The notes: generated by a model from the sequence alone, not told the origin. Numbered from the stretch's first letter, positions 28,455 through 39,994 are shown. The stretch is DNA of 58,746 nt from Gemmatimonadota bacterium (GCA_026706635.1 JAPOYJ010000025.1:1-58746); one strand, 5' to 3'. A program made the numbers and translations.

Positions 28455-29776
28455 TTCCCTGCAGCGCCTGGGTGCCCACCCGCGCACTGCGCCCGCGCCA
28501 TCGCACGCAGCATCGGGCGGAACTTGAGCTCCGTCTCCTCCCATTCACGCTCGGGGTCGGACCCCCCCACGATCCCGGCCCCGGCATAGAGTCGCCACGA
28601 GTCGCCCTTCCGGATGGCAGAGCGGAGCGCAGGCACGAAGCGGGCGTCGCCGTCGGAGGCGAGCCATCCGACCGGCCCCGCGTACCATTCGCGGTCGAAG
28701 CTCTCGGCCTCCTTCAGGATCGCCCGGGCGGCGTCGCGAGGGTAGCCGCAGACGGCGGGCGTCGGGTGCAGGGCGGCGAGGAGCTCCAATGCGGTCACAC
28801 GTGGTGGCAGCTCCGCCGTGACTTCGGTCTCCAGGTGCTGGATCGCGCCGAGGTCGAGTACGGCGGGACTCACGTCGCGCCGCACGCGGCACCCGAGATC
28901 CGTCAGGGTGCCCTCGATGTGGCCAGCCACGAAGTCGTGCTCGTCCCGATCCTTGGCGCTCTCCAGGAGGCGTACCGCGGAGCGTCTCCGCTCGGCCGCG
29001 GAGACCGGCGACGGGGCGCTCCCAGCCACCGCGGTCGCACGGATGGTGCGGCCTCGCACCTCCGCGAGGACCTCCGGCGACGCCCCCACCAGAGCCGTCT
29101 CCTTCCCTGGCTCAAAGAAAAAGACATGGCTGCGGCTATTCCCGCGCCAGAGCGCAAGCGCGAGCTCGACGGGGTCCATCCGGCGCCCCGGCCGAAAGTC
29201 CAAAGCACGGGCGAGCACGACCTTGTCGACCTCGCCCGCGGCGATCCGCCCGAGCACGGCCCCCACCTCCCGAGTCCAGGCTCCATATGCGGCCTCTGGA
29301 GAGCCACCGTCGGCCTGGGTGAGCGTGCCTAGAGGCTGCGACGGCACCAGGCCCATACCCGGCGCCTGGCGCCGCTTCATTCGGTGGACGATGGCATCCG
29401 CCCAGCGATCCCACGCCTCGTCCGCCTCCGCACGACTGCGCCCGCGAGCTATGAGCGTCCACACGCCCCTCCGGTGCTTCAGCTCGACTTCCGGCAGGTA
29501 AAGGATCGCAGCCGGGAAGGAGGACACCGTCCGGTCACCCTCCGTGGAGAAGGAGAACCCTCCGTACACCCGGGCGACGCCCTCTCCATCGAGGCGTCCG
29601 AAGAGCTCCGCGGCCGCGTCGCCAGCTACCGTGAACCGCCGATCGCCCTCGTCGGCCCACACCTCCGCGCTTGCGATCGGAGCCGCGTGCGCAATCCAGC
29701 TCTCTCCATGCGCCCAGAGGCCGCGAGGACTATCCCGGGCGGCTTCCAGCAGCGCCGCTGGCCCGGTCGCCGACAC
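28451..29776 (-). CDS. menF: Isochorismate synthase MenF
   Basis: Converts chorismate to isochorismate, feeding menaquinone synthesis. The chorismate-binding domain contains VDKVVLARALDFRPG, FFFEPGKETALVGASPE, LHPTPAVCGYPRDAA, the catalytic EWYAGPVGWLASDGDARF and YAGAGIVGGSDPEREWEETE. GTG 29776 is preferred because AGAGG precedes it at a good distance; the longer frame reads into unlike sequence. It heads the menF-D-B-A run, each gene overlapping the next. menC and menH are not in the window. Confidence 0.94.
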   Translation of the reverse strand: MSATGPAALLEAARDSPRGLWAHGESWIAHAAPIASAEVWADEGDRRFTVAGDAAAELFGRLDGEGVARVYGGFSFSTEGDRTVSSFPAAILYLPEVELKHRRGVWTLIARGRSRAEADEAWDRWADAIVHRMKRRQAPGMGLVPSQPLGTLTQADGGSPEAAYGAWTREVGAVLGRIAAGEVDKVVLARALDFRPGRRMDPVELALALWRGNSRSHVFFFEPGKETALVGASPEVLAEVRGRTIRATAVAGSAPSPVSAAERRRSAVRLLESAKDRDEHDFVAGHIEGTLTDLGCRVRRDVSPAVLDLGAIQHLETEVTAELPPRVTALELLAALHPTPAVCGYPRDAARAILKEAESFDREWYAGPVGWLASDGDARFVPALRSAIRKGDSWRLYAGAGIVGGSDPEREWEETELKFRPMLRAMARAQCAGGHPGAAGK

Positions 29777-29855
29777 GGCCCGGCCTCTCTGGTAGATGCC
29801 CCCCTCTGCCTCGCGCGAGCCGCGACGTGGAGCGAGCCGACCCAGCGGCGTCGAA

Positions 29856-30428
29856 CTAGTCGATGTCGGTCGTGACCGTCGGGCTAGCCCTCGTCGGCGA
29901 TCGCGGCATCGTGCCCTCGAGCGCGAGGGCATTGCCGCCACGATCTAGACCTGAGATGTCGGATGCACCGCAGCTCATGAGCAGCATTCGGGCGTCGGCC
30001 TTGCCAGTCTCCGACGGAACCGTGGTGTCCTCGCCGCGCTCGGGCTCGTCGTCGCCCAGCCCAAACAGGCTCGCGTCTTCGTCGATAATCCGCGTGGCGA
30101 CGACCCTTAGGTGCGTCTTGCCGGTGGCGGGGTTGTCGAAGGCGCTGGCTGTCAGAACATCGTGGTAGGTGTCGCCCGTGAAGACCTGGACGCCCAGCCC
30201 GGAGGTCTGCTTCCGCCCCCTTACGTAGCCCACCCCTTCGTTGCCGTCCTCGATCGTGTAGCCCATCATGTTCAGCTGGGCGTTTGCGCACTCGAATGCC
30301 GCGTCCTTCCCCGGGGGGACGGTGCCGACAAAGGATACTGGGGCCGCGGACGCGCACGCCGAGCTGGCGAGCGCGGCTAGCAGGACGGCCAGCCGCAGCG
30401 CCGATCGTGTTCCTGAACTCGCTTCCAT
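29856..30428 (-). CDS. Hypothetical lipoprotein, about 190 aa
   Basis: The start at ATG 30428 has GGAG six bases upstream. A signal peptide ends in the lipobox ALASSACAS. The mature part contains FECANAQLNMMGYTIEDGNE and VRGRKQTSGLGVQVFTGDTY, resembling small periplasmic lipoproteins of no known function, then an acidic tail (DDEPERGEDTTVPSETGKAD). It precedes menF by 79 bp, but nothing links it to quinone synthesis. Confidence 0.7.
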   Translation of the reverse strand: MEASSGTRSALRLAVLLAALASSACASAAPVSFVGTVPPGKDAAFECANAQLNMMGYTIEDGNEGVGYVRGRKQTSGLGVQVFTGDTYHDVLTASAFDNPATGKTHLRVVATRIIDEDASLFGLGDDEPERGEDTTVPSETGKADARMLLMSCGASDISGLDRGGNALALEGTMPRSPTRASPTVTTDID

Positions 30429-30451
30429 TCTCATCTCCGTAGTGTGTGGTG

Positions 30452-30477
30452 CCCCGTGGACAGACCCCTAGCAGCCA
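30452..30477. repeat. Short mosaic repeat end remnant
   Basis: CCCCGTGGACAGACCCCTAG followed by CAGCC carries the terminus motif and CTAG in scrambled order, in the gap between the lipoprotein gene and ppk1. Confidence 0.5.
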
Positions 30478-30576
30478 GCCACGTTGCGGCCAAATTGTCT
30501 GTAGCGACCCCCTCCGGTCAAGCCGACGGAGTCTCTGCGATATGGCTTCGCGGAGCCATCCCCATAGTTTTGCCAG

Positions 30577-32865
<2,289 letters not shown>

Positions 32866-32892
32866 TCGGACTGCCAGCTAAGCCGCGGGTAC

Positions 32893-33016
32893 GGACAATG
32901 TAAGTCATGGGTTACAAATTGCAAAGTTTACATTACACTTTGGACAGGGCAAGCGGAGCGATCCAGCACGGATGCAGCGCCACTCCTGCCGTGGGAAGCT
33001 TGTCCGCGGGCCGCTA
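32893..33016. repeat. TGTAA module plus mosaic right end (copy G)
   Basis: TGTAAGTCATGGGTTACA and TGCAAAGTTTACATTACA form the double palindrome at 32898-32936. The right part of the larger repeat follows (AGCGATCCAGCACGGATGC, TGCCGTGGGAAGCTTGTCCG) and ends at CTAG 33013-33016. That CTAG gives the nicotinamidase gene its stop codon. Confidence 0.85.
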
Positions 33017-33736
33017 GCTCAGGAGCTCCGACACCGTCACCACCCTACCCACCCCCGCCCACCGCTCGAGCGTCACCTCCTCCGGCTCCAGCCCGAGGCC
33101 CCAGGTGGCGTCGCGGACCGCCGCCACGTCGTAGCCCCGCTCGATCAGGCCATCGACTGCCTGGGTGACGCAGACGTCGCGCGCCACCCCCGCCACGACA
33201 AAGGTGGTCGACCCGCCCAGCGCGGCCACCAGCGCCCCCACGAACGCCTCGCATGCGGCGTTGCCTTCGAAGACATCGAAGCGCGTCTTCTGCACGAAGA
33301 CTGGGAGTCGACCATCGACGGCCCGGCGGGCCGTTTGCTCGGCGTCGGCCAGCCCCCCATCGTGAGGCAGGATCAGCGGACCGGCCGGGCGTATCTCGCC
33401 GATGATCTCGGCACCGGCCCGCTCGTCGGCGTCGGAGGAGCGTCCCATGCAGTGGGGCGGATAGGTGCCCGCCTCGGGGTCTGGCGCAACCGAGTCGATC
33501 TCAGGATCCTCGTGGCCGTGCCAGTCGCCCGTGTAGACGACCACGGCGCACCGATCGCGCATCCAACCGACGACATCCTCAAGCGCTGGCACGATCTGGG
33601 CAGCGCCCGCGTCCGAGTCGTCGAAGAGGTCGCGCACGTACAGCCGCCCATCCGGTCGCAAGAAGTCGACCTGGGCGTCGACCACCCACCCCACAAGCGG
33701 CGGCCCGACCGCCCCCATGTCTGCGGGGGTGCTCAC
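33014..33736 (-). CDS. Nicotinamidase (isochorismatase fold)
   Basis: Hydrolyses nicotinamide to nicotinate for NAD salvage. The catalytic triad is visible: Asp in VVDAQVDFLRPDG, Lys in FVQKTRFDVFEG and Cys in VAGVARDVCVTQAV. The metal-binding histidines lie in TGDWHGHEDP. GTG 33736 overlaps the stop of the nicotinate phosphoribosyltransferase gene as GTGA, so the two salvage steps are encoded in reverse reaction order in one unit. It has 240 residues, a little longer than PncA of Escherichia coli. Confidence 0.9.
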   Translation of the reverse strand: MSTPADMGAVGPPLVGWVVDAQVDFLRPDGRLYVRDLFDDSDAGAAQIVPALEDVVGWMRDRCAVVVYTGDWHGHEDPEIDSVAPDPEAGTYPPHCMGRSSDADERAGAEIIGEIRPAGPLILPHDGGLADAEQTARRAVDGRLPVFVQKTRFDVFEGNAACEAFVGALVAALGGSTTFVVAGVARDVCVTQAVDGLIERGYDVAAVRDATWGLGLEPEEVTLERWAGVGRVVTVSELLS

Positions 33737-34836
33737 TCCACGCGCTCCAGACGCGGATTCGGCCGATGCCAGCGGCCAGCCTTAGCCACCGGACTGCCGT
33801 CGACCAGCACGACATCCGCCGTGTAGTCGTACGAGCCACGCATGAGCGAGGACCCCACCCCATAGGAGTCCACCGGCACCCCCACCTCCTCGAACGCTCG
33901 GATTCTGGCTGCGGTGAACCCCCCCGACGCAACTATGCGCACACCTCCGAAGCCGCCCCGATCAAGCGCTTCACGCACCCTGTGGACGAGACGCGAATTC
34001 ACGCCCCGAGGGTCGAAGTCCCCCATCTCGCCCTCAAGGCACCGGTCCACCATCGTGGACGAGGTGTCGAGCCTGACCCCCCAGAGCCTCTCCCCGAGGG
34101 CACGCGCCACCGCGAGCGAGGTGGCCACGCTGTCGTTATCGAAGTCGACGAGCGAGACGACGCGGGCGTCCTCGGGGAGCCACTCCGCCATCGCCACAGT
34201 GGCTGCCACCGTGTCGCCGCCAAAGGCCGCAATCAGACCGTGCGGGACCGTTCCTATCCCCGACGACCCCCACCACTCGGCCTGGGCGTCGGTCGAGACG
34301 CCCGCCGCACCGGCGACATGCGCCGCCCATCCGTCCCCCGCCTGCACGGACCAGTGGTCGTGACGCGCGGGGAAGAAGAGGATCGGCTTGGGCCTGGCCG
34401 CCTCCACGACCGCGTACGTGTTGGTGGCGATTCGCGTCCGGCGGCTAAGCACTCCGGCGTATACGGTCTCCAGGTGAACGAAGGCCCGGTAAGGCCCCGT
34501 GATGGCCATGACCGTCTCCCAGGGGCCAACCCGAGCGCCGTCGCGCAACGCCTCGACCTCGAGATCGTCAAAGGCGTGCCCCTCCGAGAGACACAGCTTG
34601 AGGACGGCGACCGCCTCGTCGATCCCAGCCACGACAGCACTCTCCCTCTGAAAGACCTGCACGGTGACGGCGGGGCCGCCGCCACGGCCACGCAGCAGAT
34701 CCCGCGCCCGGAGGAAGTACTTGTCGGAGTAGTGGCCGCGCCGGATGCGCTCGACAGGCAGGCCGAAGACAGCCGGGGCAACCCGCGGCCGCCGCCGCGG
34801 GACCGGAGACGCCCCGCCTACCGGCGCGACACCCAC
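33733..34836 (-). CDS. Nicotinate phosphoribosyltransferase
   Basis: Adds phosphoribose to nicotinate, giving NAMN for NAD synthesis. Recognisable parts are RRGHYSDKYFLRARDLLRG, FFPARHDHWSVQAGDGWAA, LVDFDNDSVATSLAVARA and the C-terminal phosphate-binding IVASGGFTAARIRAFEEVGV followed by DSYGVGSSL. GTG 34836 is proposed; the frame stays open to GTG 34956, but that extra stretch is glycine- and proline-rich and unlike the family. No ribosome site decides between them. It is paired with the nicotinamidase gene. Confidence 0.88.
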   Translation of the reverse strand: MGVAPVGGASPVPRRRPRVAPAVFGLPVERIRRGHYSDKYFLRARDLLRGRGGGPAVTVQVFQRESAVVAGIDEAVAVLKLCLSEGHAFDDLEVEALRDGARVGPWETVMAITGPYRAFVHLETVYAGVLSRRTRIATNTYAVVEAARPKPILFFPARHDHWSVQAGDGWAAHVAGAAGVSTDAQAEWWGSSGIGTVPHGLIAAFGGDTVAATVAMAEWLPEDARVVSLVDFDNDSVATSLAVARALGERLWGVRLDTSSTMVDRCLEGEMGDFDPRGVNSRLVHRVREALDRGGFGGVRIVASGGFTAARIRAFEEVGVPVDSYGVGSSLMRGSYDYTADVVLVDGSPVAKAGRWHRPNPRLERVE

Positions 34837-34962
34837 GTAACAGGCCGGACACGACGAGGGAGGCAGAGAGGCCCGCCCACGATCACCCCACGAGCCAATC
34901 CCCCCCAGGGGCTGCGCCCCGACACCGGGGAGCAGCCCTCCAGGGGGCGAGGTCACGCCAGG

Positions 34963-35499
34963 CTAACTTGGCCGGCGATTCGGCGTGCAGTTTGTCGGGA
35001 AGGTGTAGTCGAGGAGCGGCGAGCTCTGGTCTCCAATCCAGCGTCCCTCCGGCGCATCGTCCGGGCCAGCCGCCGCCTTGTCGTACCAGGAGTAGTTGGC
35101 ACCGTAGAATCGGAAGACCCGCACGTACAGGTTGCCCGTCGCCAGAACGACACGGCGTGTGCCGTAGCAGATGTCCCTCGGAACCAGCCCCCACCAGGTG
35201 AACGCATAGACCCTTTTGACTCCTTCCGACGGGAGACTCAGGAGCCCGAAATCCCCGTCGTCGGTTTGCCAGACGTTCGTGATCCTGTTGGTCTCGTTCA
35301 GCAGGAAATCGCGTTCCATGTTGATCTCGAAGCCGTGTATGGAGTCGATGGCTTCGTTGGTGACCCCCCACGCCAGAGTGTCGCCGAACGAGCGCACGAC
35401 CGAGACCGGCATCTGGGGCCGCACAACATAGTCCCCCGGAAGGCAAGCGGTCGCCATCACGGCCAGCGTCGGCAGAAAGAGGTAGTAGCGTTTGCTCAT
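34963..35499 (-). CDS. Hypothetical lipoprotein, 178 aa
   Basis: ATG 35499 is preceded by CAGGAG. A short signal (KRYYLFLPTLAVMATAC) ends in a lipobox with cysteine. The mature region has ten or more beta-strand-like stretches (RVYAFTWWGLVPRDICYG, LYVRVFRFYGANYSWYD) and two further cysteines. I do not recognise the family. A plausible promoter lies about 100 bp upstream at 35596-35626. Confidence 0.7.
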   Translation of the reverse strand: MSKRYYLFLPTLAVMATACLPGDYVVRPQMPVSVVRSFGDTLAWGVTNEAIDSIHGFEINMERDFLLNETNRITNVWQTDDGDFGLLSLPSEGVKRVYAFTWWGLVPRDICYGTRRVVLATGNLYVRVFRFYGANYSWYDKAAAGPDDAPEGRWIGDQSSPLLDYTFPTNCTPNRRPS

Positions 35500-35595
35500 C
35501 TCCTGTCGCTCCTTTTGGAATCGGTATCAGGACCCCGGCGCACCGGGTCTGGAAGACCCCAGGGCCACTCCGAACCCCGGGGGACGCCCGTAGAG

Positions 35596-35626
35596 ACAAT
35601 AGGGGGGTATCCTCCGCAAATGTCAA
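35596..35626 (-). promoter_or_regulatory. Possible promoter for the 34963 lipoprotein gene
   Basis: On the minus strand TTGACA (35626-35621) and TATTGT (35601-35596) are separated by 19 bp, slightly longer than ideal. The surrounding 357-bp gap holds no gene apart from this and the repeat at 35732-35781. Confidence 0.4.
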
Positions 35627-35731
35627 GCGCAGGCGCCTGAGGCGACCTCGGGCTCCGTGCCTTGGGGGCGATGAGACGCCCAAGCGCGACTCTCCGCGCA
35701 CCGGACGCAGGCCGGTCTCCCAAAGGCAGAA

Positions 35732-35781
35732 CCAGCCCGTGCCGCTCTCGGTGCTCGCGCGAGGTTATCCAGGACTGCTAG
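35732..35781. repeat. Short 50-bp mosaic repeat module
   Basis: GCCGCTCTCGGTGCTCGCGC continues to GAGGTTATCCAGGACTGCTAG, equal to the small module at 10051-10102. It ends at CTAG and lies 75 bp before the hydrolase lipoprotein gene. Confidence 0.8.
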
Positions 35782-35856
35782 CTTTCGGTCCGCCCCCATT
35801 CGCCCCTCCGCGGGTCGGATGCGCACTCATGACCGCGGAATCAGGGAGACCGCCCG

Positions 35857-37209
35857 ATGGCACCACGTCGATTCGCCAGCGCCTCCACCCTCCTGTTTGC
35901 GTCCGCACTTGCCGCCTGTGCCGGTGAGTCCGGCCTCGAACCAACCACCGTCGAGCTGGTGTCCGGCTCGGACCAGCGCGCGGTGCAGGGACTCTCGCTC
36001 GAAGATCCGATCGTGGTCCGGGTTCTGAACGAGCTCGGCGACCCGGTGTCCGGATATGAGATCTCGGCCGAACCGGCACCGGGGCACGGACGGACCGACT
36101 CGGTCACCGTCACCGACGGCGACGGCGTAGCGGAGGTCTACTGGACCCTGGGCCCCGATGGGGGCGAGCACACGAACACCGTCACCGCGGGAGAGGCGTC
36201 CACGACGGTATCGGCGACTGCTCTCGACCTCGAAGCCGAGCTAGACACCCTGTTCGTCCCAGCCACCGACGGCGAGATCGAGACGATCGCCGCGGAGTGG
36301 AGGACCCGCGACTACTCGGCGGGCGAGGTAGCCGTGGAGCTCACCGGGACGATCGCCTTGGGGGGAACCACGGCCGTGCTCCGGATCGTCTCGCACGAAG
36401 TGGACGGCGTCCTTCACTACGGCGCGATCGCGGTCCCGGAGGGGGCCGACCCCGGCAGTCTCTACCTCCTTGCCTACCTGCACGGCGGCGACGCCGGCGT
36501 CTCGGTCACCGACCTCCAGTACTTCGGCATCGCCCTCGGCGACCTCGCCGAGAGCTTCGCTTTCGTCGTTCCCTCCTTTCGGAGCGAGGAGCTTCGCCAC
36601 GGCAGTCGGAGATGGACTTCCGAGGGACCCTCCAGCCACTGGGACCATGACGTAGACGACGCGATCGCACTCGTCAACGTCGCCTTCGAGACCACCCCGG
36701 AGTTGAAGGCGGGGAGCTACAGTGTGATCGGCGGCAGCCGGGGTGCCGGGGTGGCGCTCCTTGCGGGCGCCCGCGACGAGCGACTCGAGCGGATCATCGC
36801 CTTTTTCGGACCCACCGACTTCTTCGGGGAGTGGGTCAGGGACATCGTCCGCGACATGGCGCTTCGCATGCCCCCTTCGCTCACCGGCGTCACCCATCTC
36901 GACTCCACGCTCGTCCAGCCCTTCATCCGCGGGGATATGGCGCGGGCCGAAGCGCGTCTCGACATGGTGCGCCGTTCCGCCGTCCTCTATGCCTCGGAGC
37001 TGCCGTTGGTGCAGGTCCATCACGGCACCCTCGACGAGGTGGTCGATGTGTCGCAGGCCTATTCGCTGATCGCGGTGATGGAGGAGCTCGGCCGTGAGCC
37101 TCCCGACTTCGAAGCCTTCATCTACGAGGGGGGCGGGCACGACGTCTTCTTCCTCGAGGAGGCGATCGAGCGGGGGGTCGAGTTCATCTCGGAGGTGCTG
37201 GACGGCTAG
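35857..37209 (+). CDS. Lipoprotein with Ig-like domain and alpha/beta-hydrolase domain
   Basis: The signal peptide ends in SALAACAGES, a lipobox. Residues about 30-125 form an Ig-like domain (IVVRVLNELGDPVSGYEI, DSVTVTDGDGVAEVYWTLG). The C-terminal 270 residues are an S9/dienelactone-type hydrolase: nucleophile in SVIGGSRGAGVALLAGA, acid in HHGTLDEVVDV and histidine in EGGGHDVFFLEE. A surface-anchored esterase or peptidase is likely; the substrate is unknown. It ends in TAG of CTAGCAG, the repeat terminus motif. Confidence 0.82.
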   Translation: MAPRRFASASTLLFASALAACAGESGLEPTTVELVSGSDQRAVQGLSLEDPIVVRVLNELGDPVSGYEISAEPAPGHGRTDSVTVTDGDGVAEVYWTLGPDGGEHTNTVTAGEASTTVSATALDLEAELDTLFVPATDGEIETIAAEWRTRDYSAGEVAVELTGTIALGGTTAVLRIVSHEVDGVLHYGAIAVPEGADPGSLYLLAYLHGGDAGVSVTDLQYFGIALGDLAESFAFVVPSFRSEELRHGSRRWTSEGPSSHWDHDVDDAIALVNVAFETTPELKAGSYSVIGGSRGAGVALLAGARDERLERIIAFFGPTDFFGEWVRDIVRDMALRMPPSLTGVTHLDSTLVQPFIRGDMARAEARLDMVRRSAVLYASELPLVQVHHGTLDEVVDVSQAYSLIAVMEELGREPPDFEAFIYEGGGHDVFFLEEAIERGVEFISEVLDG

Positions 37210-37491
37210 CAGCCCTGCCGCAGCCCCGCCGATCGGCGCAGCAGCAGCGTGTCGGCACCGCGCTAGCAGTCCATGGATAATCTCGCGCGAGCACCGAGAG
37301 CGGCGGAGCGCTGGCGGTCCGTGGACAGGCCCGGACGAGCGCCGAGACCGGCGAAGCGCCCCGCTGGCAAGGCGCGACGAGGGGCCAATAGCCGCAGCGC
37401 TATTGGTCCGAGGAGCAACGCAGAGCGCAGCGGCCCAGCGGGGATGCTCCGCTGCTCGAATGCCGTGGGAGGTTTGTCCACGGGCTGCTAG
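37206..37491. repeat. Mosaic repeat region with a complete 229-bp copy (37263-37491)
   Basis: CTAG sites at 37206, 37263 and 37488 delimit the modules. The complete copy starts CTAGCAGTCCATGGATAA and ends TTGTCCACGGGCTGCTAG. It contains the inner hairpin arms CCAATAGC and GCTATTGG. Its orientation is opposite to the three 176-178 bp copies. It provides stop codons for both flanking genes, the hydrolase lipoprotein (37207) and dapD (37488). Confidence 0.9.
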
Positions 37492-38321
37492 CGGAGGAGC
37501 TCCTCAAGCAGGACCCTGGCGTCGGTGCGGTCGTCCCGGTACTTGACGATCACCGGCGCGCTCAGCGACAGCCCCCACTCCCGCCCGACGCCGCGCCTCA
37601 ACGGTCGCGATCCCGGCACGACCACCGCCTCGGCGGGGATCACCAGGGGGCCGTCGTCGCGGGCTCGCAGCACCTCGCCGCGAGCTATGTCGTAGACCGG
37701 GGTGGTGCGCGTCAGGATCACGCCAGCCCCCAGGACCGCACCCCGCCTGACGACCGCCCCCTCGTACACGCCGCAGTTGCCGCCGACGAGCACATCGTCC
37801 TCGATGATCACCGGAAGGGCCCCGACAGGCTCGAGGACGCCCCCGATCTGCGCGGCTGCGCTTAGATGGCACCGCTCCCCTACCTGGGCGCAGCTTCCGA
37901 CGAGGGCATGCGAGTCGATCATCGTGCCGTGGCCGATCCAGGCGCCGACATTCACGTACATCGGCGGCATGCAGGTGACTCCGCGCCCGACGAAGGCCCC
38001 TTCGCGGACGGCGGACCCTCCGGGCACGATCCGCGTGCTCCGGCTCGGCGGCGACGACTTCGGCGGGAAGGTCGACTTGTCGGAAAAGTGAAGTAGCCCG
38101 CCGCCGATCTGATAGCGTTCGATCGCGCCGATGCGGAAGCCCAGCAAGATGCCTCGCTTGACCCATGGGTTCACCCGCCAGCCGTGCTCCACCGCGGGAT
38201 CGGGCTCGGCCGCCCTGACCGCACCCCTGCCGAGCAGACCCCTGAACTCGAGGAAGAGCTCGTGGTCGTCGTCGGTGGGCTCAGGACGTCCGAACGCCTC
38301 CTCTATCCGCTCGGCGATCAC
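37488..38321 (-). CDS. dapD: Tetrahydrodipicolinate N-succinyltransferase DapD
   Basis: A left-handed beta-helix acyltransferase of the succinylase branch of lysine and diaminopimelate synthesis. The hexapeptide-type repeats are clear (AWIGHGTMIDSHALVGSCAQ, VIIEDDVLVGGNCGVYEGAV, RRGAVLGAGVILTRTTPVYD). GTG 38321 overlaps the dapA stop. The last gene of an asd-dapB-dapA-dapD run. Its TAG stop is a repeat terminus. Confidence 0.94.
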   Translation of the reverse strand: MIAERIEEAFGRPEPTDDDHELFLEFRGLLGRGAVRAAEPDPAVEHGWRVNPWVKRGILLGFRIGAIERYQIGGGLLHFSDKSTFPPKSSPPSRSTRIVPGGSAVREGAFVGRGVTCMPPMYVNVGAWIGHGTMIDSHALVGSCAQVGERCHLSAAAQIGGVLEPVGALPVIIEDDVLVGGNCGVYEGAVVRRGAVLGAGVILTRTTPVYDIARGEVLRARDDGPLVIPAEAVVVPGSRPLRRGVGREWGLSLSAPVIVKYRDDRTDARVLLEELLR

Positions 38322-39247
38322 ACCCTGGCTGTCGCCATCGGTAGCCCCGCGGCCCTCATGGCATCCAGGACGCGCCTACGGCTGGCCTCCGTGATCGGGG
38401 CAAGCGGCAGGCGATAGCGCGGCTTCAGCAGGCCCATCTCGTACATGGAGTACTTCACGGGGCCGGGATTGGTCTCGCAGAAGTTCGCCTCCATCAGCTC
38501 CAGCCACCTACTGTGCAGCTCGCGAGCGGCGAAGAAGTCACCCTCCAGGCAGAGGTCGCAGAGCTTCGCCATCGGCCCCGGTATCTGATTCGAGACGACC
38601 GATATCAGGCCGTGCGCTCCCAGCGCCATCGCAGGCAGAGCCGCGGCGTCGTCGCCCGAGAGGACCGCAAAGCCCTCCGGAGCCGCCTGCACCACCCGGC
38701 CCATCTGCATGATGTCGCCCGCCGCCTCCTTCACCCCCTCGACCCCCGGGATCGACGCCAAGCGAGCCAGAGTGGCCGGGGATACGTTGACACCGGTGCG
38801 GCTCGGAACGTTGTAGACGACGATCGGCAGGGCGGTAGCCTCGGCAAGCGCGCCGTAGTGCGCGAAGAGCCCGTCCGGAGTGGGTTTGTTGTAGAAGGGT
38901 GTCACCACCAGGAGACCGTCGGCCCCGGTTGCCTCGATCTCGCCCGCCAGATCGATCACCTCGGCCGTGTCGCTCCCCCCACACCCCGCAACCACTGGCA
39001 CGAGGCGGTCGGCCGCCTCGACGACCAGCTCGGCAATTCGGACCTTCTCGGCGCTCGCGAGGGTCGCGCTCTCCCCGGTGGTGCCGCACGGTACCAGGAA
39101 GTGCGCTCCCGCGTCGACCTGCCGACGGGCAAGCGCCACCACCCCCTCCTCGTCGATCGCGCCGTCGCCCAGGAAGGGAGTCACCAGGGCTGTGCCGCAC
39201 CCGCGCAGCGGAGGCATCCTGCCGCCCGAACCGGAATCGTCGCTCAC
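38318..39247 (-). CDS. dapA: 4-Hydroxy-tetrahydrodipicolinate synthase DapA
   Basis: Condenses pyruvate with aspartate semialdehyde. TIM-barrel landmarks are GCGTALVTPFLGDGAIDEEG, VPCGTTGESATLASAEK, the tyrosine in VVYNVPSRTGVNVSP and the Schiff-base lysine in VEGVKEAAGDI. The start GTG 39247 overlaps the dapB stop as GTGA and gives 309 residues; the longer frame reaches back into dapB and is rejected. Confidence 0.95.
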   Translation of the reverse strand: MSDDSGSGGRMPPLRGCGTALVTPFLGDGAIDEEGVVALARRQVDAGAHFLVPCGTTGESATLASAEKVRIAELVVEAADRLVPVVAGCGGSDTAEVIDLAGEIEATGADGLLVVTPFYNKPTPDGLFAHYGALAEATALPIVVYNVPSRTGVNVSPATLARLASIPGVEGVKEAAGDIMQMGRVVQAAPEGFAVLSGDDAAALPAMALGAHGLISVVSNQIPGPMAKLCDLCLEGDFFAARELHSRWLELMEANFCETNPGPVKYSMYEMGLLKPRYRLPLAPITEASRRRVLDAMRAAGLPMATARV

Positions 39248-39993
39248 CGCGTCCCTCCTCTGGTCTCTACCGCGGCCACCTCCTCCCAGCACTCGCCGAA
39301 GTCGTACACCCCGGGGCGCCCGTGTATCCAGTGCGCGGCCGCCAGCGCGCCCTCGGCGAAGACGGTCCGCGACCGCACGGTGTGCCGAATCGCCAGCGTG
39401 TCGCCCTCGGAGTCGAAGCGCAGCTCGTGCGTGCCCGGAAGATAGCCGGTTCTCTGGCTCGTCACGTCGATTCGCCCCTCCCAGCCGACGCTGCGAATCT
39501 CGTGCGTCAGCCGCAGGGCGGTGCCAGACGGCGCGTCGCGCTTGCCCCGGTGGTGCGACTCGAAGATCGCCAGATCGCGCCGCCCCACCCCGGCCATCGC
39601 CCTCGCCGCGTCGCGGGCAATACCGTAGAGGGCGTTGACCCCGAAGGCGAAGTTGGCGCCGTGCACGAGCCCGATGCCGCTCCTCTGGGCCAGATCGAGA
39701 AGCTCGTCGCTTCCATCGTGCCAGCCCGTAGTGCCCAGCACGGTGTCGACCCGGTACTCGCAGAGCCTCTCGAGGTTCCCCGGGACCGCCTCGGCTGTGG
39801 AGAAGTCGATGGCAACATCGGTCGCGCCAAGCGCCTCTCGGGAGAGTCCGGTGCCGTCGGCATTCAGAGAGCCGTCCAGACGCAGGACGACGACCGCCTG
39901 GTGCTCGGGGGCCAGGCGCTCGACGAGGCGCCCCATGCGGCCGAGTCCAAGCAGCGCAATCCTAATCCGCGAGCGGCCCGGGTCCTCGGCCAC
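39244..39993 (-). CDS. dapB: 4-Hydroxy-tetrahydrodipicolinate reductase DapB
   Basis: Reduces the DapA product with NAD(P)H. The dinucleotide loop is IALLGLGRMGRLVER and the catalytic signature ESHHRGKRDAPSGTALRL. GTTGWHDG is the usual substrate-side loop. At 249 residues it is of normal length. GTG 39993 follows the asd stop by one base. Confidence 0.94.
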   Translation of the reverse strand: MAEDPGRSRIRIALLGLGRMGRLVERLAPEHQAVVVLRLDGSLNADGTGLSREALGATDVAIDFSTAEAVPGNLERLCEYRVDTVLGTTGWHDGSDELLDLAQRSGIGLVHGANFAFGVNALYGIARDAARAMAGVGRRDLAIFESHHRGKRDAPSGTALRLTHEIRSVGWEGRIDVTSQRTGYLPGTHELRFDSEGDTLAIRHTVRSRTVFAEGALAAAHWIHGRPGVYDFGECWEEVAAVETRGGTR

Positions 39994-39994
39994 T

